This document shows, piece by piece, positions 1-8,418 of a stretch of DNA of 64,000 nt (position 1 is its first letter; every line of letters begins with the position of its first letter). Source of the DNA: Actinacidiphila sp965342175. GTDB taxonomy: Bacteria; Actinomycetota; Actinomycetes; Streptomycetales; Streptomycetaceae. Position numbers and translations under genes: made by a program. A model generated the notes under the pieces. It was not told the DNA's origin and ran no database searches. It saw only the letters and a program-made list of their open reading frames with translations. The stretch lies in the NCBI RefSeq assembly GCF_965342175.1, contig NZ_CBDRBL010000006.1, forward strand, positions 1 to 64,000. The letters run 5' to 3'.

Positions 1-9
1 GCTGCGGGC

Positions 10-462
10 ATGAGCGACCTTCGATTCCGCCCCGTGACCCGTGACGACATTCCCGCCGTCGTGGCGATGTTCGCCGACGACGGCCTCGGGCGGGGCCGGG
101 AGACCCCGGACGACCTGGAGCCCTACTATGCGGCGTACGAGCGCGTCGCCGCCGACCCCGGGCAGCACGTGGTCGTCGCGGAGCGGGACGGCGCGCTCGT
201 CGGGGTGCTGCAGTTGTCCGTGATACCGGGGCTGTCGCGGCGCGGCGCCACACGGTCGGTCATCGAGGCGGTACGGGTGCACAGGGACGCCCGCGGCGGC
301 GGCCTGGGGACGCGGATGATCGAGTGGGCGGTCGAGGAGTCCCGCCGTCTGGGGTGCACGCTGGTGCAGCTCACCTCGGACCGGGCCCGGGCCGACGCGC
401 ACCGCTTCTACGAGCGCCTCGGCTTCACCGCCTCGCACGTGGGCTTCAAGATGCAGCTCTGA
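10..462 (+). CDS. GNAT family N-acetyltransferase
   Basis: A 150-residue single-domain GNAT protein, expected to move an acetyl group from acetyl-CoA to an amine; the substrate cannot be read from sequence. The acetyl-CoA pyrophosphate loop (motif A) is visible as ARGGGLG at residues 94-100, and the usual C-terminal 'RFYERLGF' strand-helix is present near residue 132. The length is normal for a lone GNAT domain. The 3' end overlaps the convergent amidotransferase gene by 17 nt, so the two messages are complementary at their ends. The ATG lies only 9 nt inside the window, so its promoter is not visible. Confidence 0.9.
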   Translation: MSDLRFRPVTRDDIPAVVAMFADDGLGRGRETPDDLEPYYAAYERVAADPGQHVVVAERDGALVGVLQLSVIPGLSRRGATRSVIEAVRVHRDARGGGLGTRMIEWAVEESRRLGCTLVQLTSDRARADAHRFYERLGFTASHVGFKMQL

Positions 463-1129
463 TCAAAGCCCGCATCACCCGCTCGTCCTCGTCCATCTCC
501 GGGTGCCACTGCACCCCCAGCGCGAAGCGGTCGCCCGGAAGTTCCACGGCCTCGGGCGTGCCGTCCTCCGCGTGGGCGCTCGCCAGCAGACCGCGGCCGA
601 GGACGTCCACCGCCTGGTGGTGGTACGTGGGCACCGTCACGGCCTCCGGCACCGCCTCGGCGTAGCGCGTACCGGGGACCGGCTTGACGGTGTGGCTGCC
701 GAACACGCCCGCGGCCGGGCCGCGGTGGCCCTCGATGTGCTGGGCGAGGGTGCCGCCGAGGGCGACGTTGAGCAGCTGCATCCCCCTGCAGATGCCCAGC
801 AGGGGCACCCCGGCGGCGAGGGCGGCCTCGACGAGGGCGAGCTCCCAGGCGTCGCGCTCCCGAGCGGGCGGGTCGGTGCGCGGGTCGGGCTCGGCGCCGT
901 AGCGCGCGGGCTCGACGTCCGGGCCGCCGGAGACCACCAGCCCGTCCAGCCGGGCCACGGCCTCCGCGGCGTAGGCCGGGTCGTCGGGCGGGAGCAGCGT
1001 GGCGAGGCCGCCGGACCGCCGGACGAGCAGGGGGTATCCGGCCGGCAGCAGGGCGGCGGGCAGCTCCCAGCCGCCCCAGCGGGCCGACTCGACCCAGTAG
1101 GTGCTGACACCGATCAGCGGACGGGTCAC
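446..1129 (-). CDS. Class I glutamine amidotransferase-like gamma-glutamyl hydrolase (PuuD-like)
   Basis: A 227-residue peptidase C26 protein of the gamma-glutamyl-GABA hydrolase type. The nucleophile elbow is GICRGMQ with Cys114, and the His/Glu pair is in GVQWHPE (His209, Glu211), so the triad is complete. The family cleaves gamma-glutamyl amides such as gamma-glutamyl-GABA. It is divergent from glnA4, whose product makes gamma-glutamyl amides, and two further genes encode an aldehyde dehydrogenase and an SDR. That grouping supports a gamma-glutamylated amine (ethanolamine or polyamine) degradation route. The start is ATG at 1129, 105 nt from the glnA4 start. Confidence 0.88.
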   Translation of the reverse strand: MTRPLIGVSTYWVESARWGGWELPAALLPAGYPLLVRRSGGLATLLPPDDPAYAAEAVARLDGLVVSGGPDVEPARYGAEPDPRTDPPARERDAWELALVEAALAAGVPLLGICRGMQLLNVALGGTLAQHIEGHRGPAAGVFGSHTVKPVPGTRYAEAVPEAVTVPTYHHQAVDVLGRGLLASAHAEDGTPEAVELPGDRFALGVQWHPEMDEDERVMRALIRAAS

Positions 1130-1198
1130 ACGAGCCTCCCTGCGACGCGCGGATTTCTCCTCGCACCGTACCCAACCGGGCCCCCGGCCCGTACTTTT

Positions 1199-1231
1199 GG
1201 ATCACCTGTCGGCCGGTAGGAGAGGTGATCC
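1199..1231 (+). promoter_or_regulatory. Inverted repeat covering the glnA4 ribosome-binding site
   Basis: The 9-nt sequence GGATCACCT (1199-1207) and its perfect complement AGGTGATCC (1223-1231) flank a 15-nt spacer. The right arm is the ribosome-binding site of glnA4, ending 3 nt before the GTG. The left arm is identical to the conserved 3' end of 16S rRNA that carries the anti-Shine-Dalgarno sequence. In RNA the arms would form a hairpin hiding the ribosome-binding site; as DNA it could equally be an operator. The repeat is seen directly; the role is inferred. Confidence 0.55.
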
Positions 1232-1234
1232 TTC

Positions 1235-2623
1235 GTGGTCCACCGAACAGCCCCGCTCAGCACCGACGACCTTCGACGACATGTCGACTCCGGAGAGATC
1301 GACACGGTCGTCGTCGCCTTCACCGACATGCAGGGGCGCCTCCAGGGCAAGCGCTTCGCCGCCCGGCACTTCCTGGACGACGTACTCGAGCACGGCACCG
1401 AGGGCTGCAACTACCTGCTCGCCGTCGACGCGGACATGAACACCGTGGACGGCTACGCCCTGTCCTCCTGGGACCGGGGCTACGGCGACTTCGCGATGCA
1501 CCCCGACCTCGGCACCCTGCGGATCACCCCCTGGGACCCCGCCACCGCGCTGGTCATCGCGGACCTGCGGCTGCCCGGCCACGACCGCGCACCGGTCGCC
1601 CCCTCGCCCCGGCAGATCCTGCGCCGCCAGACCGAGCGGCTCGCCGAGCGCGGCTGGACCGCCTACGCGGGCACCGAGCTGGAGTTCATCGTCTTCCGGG
1701 ACACCTACGAGCAGGCCTGGTCGAACGGCTACCGCGGCCTGACCCCCGCCAATCAGTACAACGTCGACTACTCCCTGCTGGGCACCGGCCGCGTCGAGCC
1801 GTTGCTGCGCCGCATCCGCAACGAGATGGGCGCCGCCGGGATGCGTGTGGAGTCCGCCAAGGGCGAGTGCAACCTCGGGCAGCACGAGATCGCCTTCCGC
1901 TTCGACGAGGCCCTGGTCACCTGCGACCAGCACAGCGTCTACAAGACCGGCGCCAAGTCGATCGCCGCGCAGGAGGGCTACGCGCTGACGTTCATGGCGA
2001 AGTACGACGAGCGCGAGGGCAACTCCTGCCACATCCACCTCTCGCTGCGCGACGAGGACGGGCGACCGGTCTTCGCGGGCGAAGAGGCGGGCGACGAGCC
2101 CGGCGGCATGTCGGAGACGATGCGGCACTTCCTGGCCGGGCAGCTCGCCGCGCTGCGCGACTTCGCCCTGCTGTACGCACCCAACATCAACTCGTACAAG
2201 CGGTTCCGGCCCGGCTCCTTCGCCCCCACCGCCGTCGCCTGGGGTCCGGACAACCGCACCTGCGCGCTGCGGGTGGTCGGGCACTCGCCGTCGGCGCTGC
2301 GCCTGGAGAACCGGGTGCCGGGAGGCGACGTCAACCCCTACCTCGCCGTAGCCGGGATGATCGCCGCCGGGCTGCACGGCGTCGAGCAGAAGCTCACCCT
2401 CCCCGAGCCCGTCACCGGCAACGCCTACGTCAGCGCCGGCGTGCCGCGCGTTCCGGCCACGCTGCGCGAGGCCGCGGAACTGTGGGAGGCGAGCCCCCTC
2501 GCCCGCGACGCCTTCGGCGACGAGGTCGTCGAGCACTACCTGAACATGGCCCGCGTCGAACAGGACGCCTACGACACCGCCGTGACCGACTGGGAGCGCT
2601 TCCGCTCCTTCGAACGCATGTGA
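1235..2623 (+). CDS. glnA4: Glutamine synthetase family protein, GlnA4-type gamma-glutamylamide synthetase
   Basis: A 462-residue class I glutamine-synthetase fold protein. Visible signatures are the metal/ATP segment GTELEFIVF, the active-site stretches KGECNLGQHEIAF and NSCHIHLSL, the substrate/Arg loop around SYKRFRPGSFAP, and ENRVPGGDVNPY near the end. Such GlnA-like proteins are not the main glutamine synthetase; S. coelicolor GlnA4 glutamylates ethanolamine. Position and neighbours (hydrolase, aldehyde dehydrogenase, SDR, then infC downstream) match that gene, which is why the symbol is given. The GTG at 1235 was chosen because AGGTGATCC lies just before it. The aldehyde dehydrogenase gene starts 8 nt after its stop, so they are probably cotranscribed. 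Confidence 0.88.
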   Translation: MVHRTAPLSTDDLRRHVDSGEIDTVVVAFTDMQGRLQGKRFAARHFLDDVLEHGTEGCNYLLAVDADMNTVDGYALSSWDRGYGDFAMHPDLGTLRITPWDPATALVIADLRLPGHDRAPVAPSPRQILRRQTERLAERGWTAYAGTELEFIVFRDTYEQAWSNGYRGLTPANQYNVDYSLLGTGRVEPLLRRIRNEMGAAGMRVESAKGECNLGQHEIAFRFDEALVTCDQHSVYKTGAKSIAAQEGYALTFMAKYDEREGNSCHIHLSLRDEDGRPVFAGEEAGDEPGGMSETMRHFLAGQLAALRDFALLYAPNINSYKRFRPGSFAPTAVAWGPDNRTCALRVVGHSPSALRLENRVPGGDVNPYLAVAGMIAAGLHGVEQKLTLPEPVTGNAYVSAGVPRVPATLREAAELWEASPLARDAFGDEVVEHYLNMARVEQDAYDTAVTDWERFRSFERM

Positions 2624-2631
2624 GGCAGCGC

Positions 2632-4020
2632 GTGCCCGACACACCACACGAACCACGCGAAGCACTGGACGTGCTCGACCCGGCCACCGAGGAGGTCATC
2701 GCCACCGTCCCCGCGGCGCGCCGGGAGGACGTCGACGCCGCCGTCGCCCGCGCGGCCCGCGCCCAGAGCGCCTGGGCGGCCCTGGCCCCGGCCGACCGGG
2801 CGCGGCTGCTGCGCCGCTTCGCGTCCACCGTGGACGCCCACGCCGAGGAACTGGCCGCCCTGGAGGTGCGCGAGGCCGGGCACACCGCGGCCAACGCCCG
2901 CTGGGAGGCCGGCAACGTCCGCGACCTGCTCGACTACGCGGCGGGCGGCGTCGAACGGCTCAGCGGCCGGCAGATCCCGGTGCCCGGCGGCATCGACGTC
3001 ACCTTCCTCGAACCGCTCGGCGTCGTCGGCGTCGTCGCGCCCTGGAACTTCCCCATGCCCATCGCCGCGTGGGGAGCCGCCCCGGCGCTCGCGGCGGGCA
3101 ACGCGGTGGTCCTCAAGCCCGCCGAGGCCACTCCGCTGACCGCGCTGCGCCTGGCGGACCTGGCGCTGGAGGCGGGTCTGCCCGAGCACCTCTTCCAGGT
3201 GCTGCCGGGCGAGGGCCCCGTCGCGGGGGCGGCCCTGGTCGAGCACCCGGGCGTCGCCAAGATCGTCTTCACCGGCTCGACCCGGGTCGGCAAGCAGATC
3301 ATGGCCGCCTGCGCCCGCACCCTCAAGCGGGTCACCCTCGAACTCGGCGGCAAGTCGCCCAACATCGTTTTCGCCGACGCCGATCTCGAACGCGCCGCGG
3401 CCACCGCCCCGATGGCCTTCCTCGACAACGCGGGGCAGGACTGCTGCGCCCGTACCCGCGTCCTGGTGCAGCGCCAGGCGTACGACCGCTTCATGGAACT
3501 GCTGGAGCCCGCCGTCCTGGCCGTCGGGGTCGGCGACCCCGCCGACCCCGCGACCGACATGGGCCCGCTGATCTCCGCGGCGCAGCGCGACCGCGTCCGC
3601 TCCTACGTGGGCCCCGACGCGCCGGTCGCGATCCGCGGCACGGCCCCGGAGGGCAAGGGCTTCTGGTATCCGCCGACCGTGCTGACCCCGGCGGACCCGG
3701 CCGAACGCGTCGCGGTCGAAGAGGTGTTCGGCCCGGTCGCCGTCGTGCTCCCCTTCGAGGACGAGGCCGACGCGCTGCGCCTGGCCAACGCCACCGCGTA
3801 CGGCCTGTCCGGCTCGATCTGGACCCGGGACGTCGGCCGCGCCCTGCGGCTGGCCCGGGGCACCGCCGCCGGCAACCTGTCGCTCAACTCCCACAGTTCG
3901 GTGCGCTACTGGACACCCTTCGGCGGGTTCAAGCAGTCCGGGATCGGCCGCGAACTCGGCCCGGACGCGCTGGCCGCCTTCACCGAGACCAAGAACGTCT
4001 TCATCAGCACGGAGGAGTGA
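2632..4020 (+). CDS. NAD(P)-dependent aldehyde dehydrogenase
   Basis: A 462-residue aldehyde dehydrogenase. The catalytic Cys is in GQDCC (Cys271, followed by a second Cys272) and the general base Glu237 is in ELGGKSP; the cofactor segment APWNFPMP and the FTGSTRVGKQ motif are present. The frame stays open far upstream through glnA4, but alignment to the family and the GTG at 2632, 8 nt after the glnA4 stop, set the start here. In the proposed pathway it would oxidise the aldehyde made from the gamma-glutamylated amine before the hydrolase releases glutamate; that order is inferred from context. Followed by an SDR gene 8 nt later. Confidence 0.92.
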   Translation: MPDTPHEPREALDVLDPATEEVIATVPAARREDVDAAVARAARAQSAWAALAPADRARLLRRFASTVDAHAEELAALEVREAGHTAANARWEAGNVRDLLDYAAGGVERLSGRQIPVPGGIDVTFLEPLGVVGVVAPWNFPMPIAAWGAAPALAAGNAVVLKPAEATPLTALRLADLALEAGLPEHLFQVLPGEGPVAGAALVEHPGVAKIVFTGSTRVGKQIMAACARTLKRVTLELGGKSPNIVFADADLERAAATAPMAFLDNAGQDCCARTRVLVQRQAYDRFMELLEPAVLAVGVGDPADPATDMGPLISAAQRDRVRSYVGPDAPVAIRGTAPEGKGFWYPPTVLTPADPAERVAVEEVFGPVAVVLPFEDEADALRLANATAYGLSGSIWTRDVGRALRLARGTAAGNLSLNSHSSVRYWTPFGGFKQSGIGRELGPDALAAFTETKNVFISTEE

Positions 4021-4028
4021 TCCCGGCA

Positions 4029-4829
4029 ATGACGCAAGCAGAATCAGTGGTGTGCCGCCGCCTGGTGGGCCGCACGGCGGTGGTCACCGGCGCGGGCAGC
4101 GGCATCGGGCTCGCCTCGGCGCGCCGGCTCGCCTCCGAGGGCGCGCACGTCGTGTGCGCCGACATCGACCAGGCCGCGGGCAAGGCGGCGGCCGAGGAGA
4201 CCGGCGGGCTGTTCGTCGAGGCCGACGTGACCGACGCCGATCAGGTGGAGGCGCTGTTCCAGGCGGCGTACGACACCTACGGCTCGGTGGACGTCGCCTT
4301 CAACAACGCGGGCATCTCTCCCCCGGACGACGACTCGATCCTCACCACCGGCATCGACGCCTGGCGCCGTGTCCAGGAGGTCAACCTCACGTCGGTCTAC
4401 CTGTGCTGCAAGGCGGCCTTGCCCTACATGCGCCGCCAGGGCAAGGGCTCGATCATCAACACCGCGAGCTTCGTGGCCGTCATGGGCGCGGCGACCTCGC
4501 AGATCTCGTACACCGCGTCCAAGGGCGGCGTGCTGGCGATGTCGCGCGAGCTGGGCGTGCAGTTCGCCAGGGAGGGCATCCGGGTCAACGCGCTGTGCCC
4601 CGGGCCGGTCAACACCCCGCTGCTGCGGGAGCTGTTCGCCAAGGACCCGGAGCGCGCCGCGCGCCGCCTGGTGCACATCCCGGTGGGCCGCTTCGCGGAG
4701 GCCGAGGAGATCGCCGCGGCCGTGGCCTTCCTCGCCAGTGACGACGCGTCCTTCATCACGGGAGCGGAGTTCCTGGTGGACGGGGGTATCGCGGGGGCGT
4801 ACGTGACCCCGCTCGGACCGGCCGACTGA
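4029..4829 (+). CDS. SDR family oxidoreductase
   Basis: A 266-residue classical short-chain dehydrogenase with Rossmann motif GAGSGIG near residues 21-27, NNAG, and a full catalytic YTASK (Tyr161, Lys165) with a Ser in NTASF upstream. C-terminal VDGG is typical. The ATG at 4029 follows the aldehyde dehydrogenase stop by 8 nt, so it is the third gene of the glnA4 operon. It is probably an NAD(P)-dependent alcohol or ketone oxidoreductase of the same catabolic route; the substrate is not predictable. The reading frame is open well upstream, but that part overlaps the dehydrogenase and is not coding. Confidence 0.9.
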   Translation: MTQAESVVCRRLVGRTAVVTGAGSGIGLASARRLASEGAHVVCADIDQAAGKAAAEETGGLFVEADVTDADQVEALFQAAYDTYGSVDVAFNNAGISPPDDDSILTTGIDAWRRVQEVNLTSVYLCCKAALPYMRRQGKGSIINTASFVAVMGAATSQISYTASKGGVLAMSRELGVQFAREGIRVNALCPGPVNTPLLRELFAKDPERAARRLVHIPVGRFAEAEEIAAAVAFLASDDASFITGAEFLVDGGIAGAYVTPLGPAD

Positions 4830-4864
4830 CGGGATTCTTAAGGTTCGGGCCTTAGGGTGACGCC

Positions 4865-5821
4865 GTGACCATGACGACCCCGCCCGGCTGGTACCCAGAA
4901 CCCGGGCAGACAGGCAGCGGGCCCGCTCTCGAGCGCTGGTGGGACGGGACCGAATGGACCGAGTACACCCGCTCCTCCCAGCCCCCCGCCGCGGAAGCGC
5001 CCGGCACCCCGGGCGCTTCCCCGTACCCCGCCGACGTCTTGTCCGGCGGGGGCGGCCGTCGGCGCGGGGCGGTGATCGCCGCAGCCGTCGTCGCCGCGCT
5101 CGTGGTGGGGGGCGCGGTGATCGGCGGCGTGGTCGCCCTCAACCGCGGCGGCGACGCGCCGGCGGCCGCCCCCGGGCCCTCGGCGTCCGCGCCCCGCCCC
5201 GACTCGGGCGGCGGTCCGGAGGACGGTCCCGGCGGCATGCCCGGTATGCCGGACATGCCGGGCGGTCCCTCCCTCGCGCCGGACAGCGAGCCGGGCTATG
5301 CCGTGGACCTCCTCGACGGCATCAGCGTCCCCGTGCCGGACGGCTGGAAGGGGCAGACGGACCGCTACGGCCGCGCCGCCCTGACCGTGGGCCCCTACCC
5401 GTGCCCCGGCGACACCTCCCGCACCTGCGTGCGCGGCGGCGTCACCACGGAGCCGGCCGTCGGCGCGGGCATCGAGGCGACCACCCCCAAGGCGGCCGCG
5501 ACCGAGGACATCGCGCGGAACGCCGCGGAGTCCTACGGGGACGACATCTACGGCGGCATCACCTCGCACGAGGTCACCGGCTCCGGCGCGGTCACCGTCG
5601 CCGGGCAGAAGGGCTACTACGTCCGCTGGAAGGTCGTGACGAAGAACGGCGACGACGGCCATGTGCAGTCGCTGGTCTTCCCCTCGCCCTGGGAGCCCGA
5701 CCGGCTCGTGCTGGTCCGCTACGGCTTCGACAGCAACCCCAAGGCGCCGGGCCTCGCCGTGATGGACGAGATCACCAAGGGCATCAAGGCCGCGGGTTCC
5801 GGCGGCGGCACCGACGCCTGA
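4865..5821 (+). CDS. DUF2510 domain membrane-anchored protein
   Basis: A 318-residue protein beginning with a DUF2510 domain (PPGWYPEPG, then RWWDGTEWTEYTR near residue 32), a Pro/Ala linker, one transmembrane helix at about residues 62-88 (VIAAAVVAALVVGGAVIGG), a Pro/Gly/Met-rich segment (about 105-140), and an extracellular C-terminal domain of about 170 residues with two Cys that could pair. Function is unknown for this class. GTG 4865 and ATG 4871 are both possible starts and are two codons apart. It is convergent with the PLP enzyme gene. Confidence 0.82.
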   Translation: MTMTTPPGWYPEPGQTGSGPALERWWDGTEWTEYTRSSQPPAAEAPGTPGASPYPADVLSGGGGRRRGAVIAAAVVAALVVGGAVIGGVVALNRGGDAPAAAPGPSASAPRPDSGGGPEDGPGGMPGMPDMPGGPSLAPDSEPGYAVDLLDGISVPVPDGWKGQTDRYGRAALTVGPYPCPGDTSRTCVRGGVTTEPAVGAGIEATTPKAAATEDIARNAAESYGDDIYGGITSHEVTGSGAVTVAGQKGYYVRWKVVTKNGDDGHVQSLVFPSPWEPDRLVLVRYGFDSNPKAPGLAVMDEITKGIKAAGSGGGTDA

Positions 5822-5840
5822 CCCCGCCCCCGCGCGCGGG

Positions 5841-5870
5841 CGCCCCGGTCCGGTCCTCCCGGCCGGGGCG
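5841..5870. terminator. Bidirectional terminator-like hairpin
   Basis: CGCCCCGG (5841-5848) pairs with CCGGGGCG (5863-5870) around a G/C-rich loop in the 57-nt gap between two convergent genes. There is no T-run, which is usual for Streptomyces terminators. Confidence 0.5.
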
Positions 5871-5878
5871 TGCGCATG

Positions 5879-7081
5879 TCAGAGGAACGTCCGGCCCTCG
5901 CCGCGGTACGTCGGCACCGTCCGCACCACCCGGTCGCCCTCGACGAGCCGCAGCGCGTCGAAGCGCTCGCACAACTCGCCCGCCTTGGCGTGCCGGAACC
6001 ACACCTTGTCGCCGATCAGCAGGTCGTCGGCGGCCGTCCCGAGCAGCGGCGTCTGCACCTCGCCCGGCCCCTCCTGCGGGTCGTAGCGCAGCCCTTCCGG
6101 AAGATAGGGGACGGGCAGCCGGTCACGGCCCGCCGCCCCCGAGGCCGGGTAGCCGCCGCCGAGGACGGTGACCACGCCCACGCCCGGACGCCGCACCACG
6201 GGCTGCGCGAACAGCGCCGCCGGGCGGCCCCGGAAGGAGGTGTAGTCGTCGAACAGCCGCGGCACGTACAGCCCCGACCCGGCGGCGACCTCCGTCACCG
6301 CGTCCTCGGCGGCCGTGCTCTGCACACTGCCCGTGCCGCCGCCGTTGACGAACTCCAGCCCGGGCGCCACCTCCCGCACCGCCCGCACGACCTCCGCGCG
6401 CCGCGCCGCCAACTCCCGGCGCGCCGCCGCCTGCATCAGCCGCACGGCCCGCGAGCGCAGCGGCCGGCCGGTGACCGCGTCGCCGACACCGGCCACATGG
6501 CCCTCGTACGCCATGATCCCCACCAGCCTGAAGCCCGGCCGCCGGGACACCCCGCGGGCCAGCTCCGCCATCTGCTCCGGCTGGTGGAGCGGGGAGCGCA
6601 GCGCCCCGACGCGCACGCGGCCGCGCAGCATCCGCAGCGAGGTGTCCATCTCCAGGCAGACCCGGACGATCTCCGAGCCGCCCGACCGCGAGGAGTCGAT
6701 GAGGTCGAGCTGCGCCGCGTCGTCGACCATGACGGTCACCGCGCCCGCCAGCTTCGGGTCCGCGGCCAGCTCCGCGTAGCCGGAGCGGTCCGCCGACGGG
6801 TACGCCAGCAGGACGTCGCGGAAGCCCGAGCGCGCCAGCCACAGCGATTCGGCGAGGGTGAACGACATGACCCCCGCGAAGCCGTCCCGCTCCAGCACCC
6901 GCTCCAACAGCGCGCGGCAGCGCACCGACTTGGACGCCACCCGGATCGGCTTGCCGCCCGCCCTGCGGACCAGGTCGTCCGCGTTGGCGTCGAACGCCTC
7001 CAGGTCCACGATCGCCAGCGGCGCGTCGAGGTGGGCGGTGGCCCGGTCGTACCGGGCGCGAGCTGCTCCACGATCAGACAT
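5879..7081 (-). CDS. Alanine-racemase-fold PLP enzyme, amino acid deaminase/aldolase-like
   Basis: A 400-residue protein with the N-terminal alanine racemase-like TIM barrel and a C-terminal beta domain, as in D-threonine aldolase and D-serine dehydratase-like enzymes. The likely PLP lysine is Lys51 in IRVASKS, directly after the first strand LAIVDLEAF. Later segments GIMAYEGH and FVNGGGTGS contact the phosphate or metal in this family. It probably acts on a 3-hydroxy or D-amino acid; the exact reaction is not readable. ATG 7081 was chosen over an in-frame start 34 codons upstream because the extra segment runs through the 22-bp palindrome in the divergent promoter region. Confidence 0.82.
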   Translation of the reverse strand: MSDRGAARARYDRATAHLDAPLAIVDLEAFDANADDLVRRAGGKPIRVASKSVRCRALLERVLERDGFAGVMSFTLAESLWLARSGFRDVLLAYPSADRSGYAELAADPKLAGAVTVMVDDAAQLDLIDSSRSGGSEIVRVCLEMDTSLRMLRGRVRVGALRSPLHQPEQMAELARGVSRRPGFRLVGIMAYEGHVAGVGDAVTGRPLRSRAVRLMQAAARRELAARRAEVVRAVREVAPGLEFVNGGGTGSVQSTAAEDAVTEVAAGSGLYVPRLFDDYTSFRGRPAALFAQPVVRRPGVGVVTVLGGGYPASGAAGRDRLPVPYLPEGLRYDPQEGPGEVQTPLLGTAADDLLIGDKVWFRHAKAGELCERFDALRLVEGDRVVRTVPTYRGEGRTFL

Positions 7082-7100
7082 GCGCGCAGCTTGCCAGAAC

Positions 7101-7122
7101 GCCCCTACCGCGCGGTAGGGGC
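7101..7122. promoter_or_regulatory. Perfect 22-bp palindrome between divergent genes
   Basis: Eleven bases (7101-7111, GCCCCTACCGC) are followed at once by their exact complement (7112-7122), 19 nt upstream of the PLP enzyme start and about 105 nt before the start of the rightward membrane protein gene. A spacer-less perfect palindrome in a divergent promoter region looks like a dimeric repressor operator. No adjacent regulator gene was found. Confidence 0.5.
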
Positions 7123-7227
7123 ATGTCTCCCGCACTGACGCGTCGTGAGGTGGCCGGGCCCAGTAGAGTGACGCCGCAGTCATCGTGTGAACAGGCCGTC
7201 CGCCGTGCGGCCGTGAGGGGGCACCGG

Positions 7228-8418
7228 GTGAGCGCCGGTTTCGAGAGCGGGGGAGCCACCCCCCGGCCGAGCTGGTCCCCTCCGTCCCCTATACCGCCGC
7301 CTCAGGACTCCGCACCGCACACCTCCACCTCGGCCCACGTCTCCGCCCCGGCGCACTGGGCCGCCACCGCCGCCACCGGCGAGCCGGAGCGCGGGCTGCC
7401 CCGGGAGGTGTACGGCACGGCGCCCCCGCCCCCGTACCAGCGCCCGTCGGGCGAGCGGGGCCCCTCCGGCTCCGCCCAGCCGGCCGGGTCCGTAGCGCCC
7501 CCGCCGGCCACGGGCGGGCGCGGCGTGCCCCCCGCGCCCGCGCCCCCTCCGGCCGCGGCCTGGTCCTCGCCCCTACCGCCCGCCGCGCCGCCGCCGTACC
7601 CCCCCGGCCCGCCGCAGGGCCCCGGGCACGCCGAGCGGTCGCGGACCCGGACGGCAGCCGCCGCCCTGTGCCTGGTGCTGGGCCTGGGCCTGCTCGGGGG
7701 CGCGGGCGCCGGGATGTGGATCGATCGCGAGCCGGTCGCGCCCGAACCCACGGCGGCGGAGGCGAGCCGACGTGACTTCGCCCTCGCCCGCGGCCTGTGG
7801 CACAGCACGCCCGTCGACACGCTCTTCCCGCCCACCCTGCACGGCAAGGGCCTCGGCCCGGGCGGCGCCGACCGCACCTGGACGCGGATCGGCGTGGCGC
7901 CGGCCGGTGACTGCCAGGAGGCCTTCGACCCGCTGCTGGCGAAGGTGCTGCGCCCCGCGGGCTGCGTGAAGCTGCTGCGCGCCACCTATACCGACGCCAC
8001 CTCGAGCGCCGTGACCACGGTCGGACTGCTCGTCACCAAGGCCGACGCGCCCACGATGCGTGGGCTGCACGACCGCTGGAGCTCCGAACGGCTCGGCGCG
8101 CGAAGGGACCTGATGCCGCGTCCGGTCGCCTTCCCCGGCACCGTCTCGGAGGGCTTCGGCGACCGCCAGCGCGCCAGCTGGACGGTCGCGGTCGCCGCCG
8201 ATCTGCCTGTCGTCGTGTACGCGGTGAGCGGTTTCGCCGACGGCCGCGAGATCGCCCTTCCGCAGCCCGCCGCCGCGGCCGTCGCCGAGGGCGCCACCGC
8301 AGCGCCCGCCCAGGCCGGACTGGGCCACGAGGCCGACGCGCTGGCCGACGCCGTCGACCGCCGGGCCCGCCGTGCCGCGCGCTCGCTGACGGCCACTCCC
8401 CCGGGGGGTTCCCGATGA
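7228..8418 (+). CDS. Proline-rich single-pass membrane protein coupled to the mycosin gene
   Basis: A 396-residue protein. Residues 1-137 are Pro/Ala/Gly-rich and probably disordered and cytoplasmic; one transmembrane helix spans about 142-164 (AAAALCLVLGLGLLGGAGAG); the remaining 230 residues form an extracytoplasmic domain with two Cys (in GDCQEAF and AGCVKLL) that may form a disulfide. No named family was recognised. GTG 7228 is preferred because GAGGGGG lies 8 nt before it; the frame is open further upstream. Its stop overlaps the protease start as ATGA, so the two are translationally coupled and likely work together at the cell surface. Confidence 0.75.
   Translation: MSAGFESGGATPRPSWSPPSPIPPPQDSAPHTSTSAHVSAPAHWAATAATGEPERGLPREVYGTAPPPPYQRPSGERGPSGSAQPAGSVAPPPATGGRGVPPAPAPPPAAAWSSPLPPAAPPPYPPGPPQGPGHAERSRTRTAAAALCLVLGLGLLGGAGAGMWIDREPVAPEPTAAEASRRDFALARGLWHSTPVDTLFPPTLHGKGLGPGGADRTWTRIGVAPAGDCQEAFDPLLAKVLRPAGCVKLLRATYTDATSSAVTTVGLLVTKADAPTMRGLHDRWSSERLGARRDLMPRPVAFPGTVSEGFGDRQRASWTVAVAADLPVVVYAVSGFADGREIALPQPAAAAVAEGATAAPAQAGLGHEADALADAVDRRARRAARSLTATPPGGSR

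Noticed and set aside
1225..2631. N-terminal extension of the aldehyde dehydrogenase through glnA4
   Set aside because: The extension is the +2 frame of glnA4 and has Arg/Pro-rich nonsense composition; the enzyme starts at 2632.
1202..2665. 487-codon leftward open frame opposite glnA4
   Set aside because: It is an antisense shadow of the GC-rich glnA4 gene; no family motif or ribosome-binding site.
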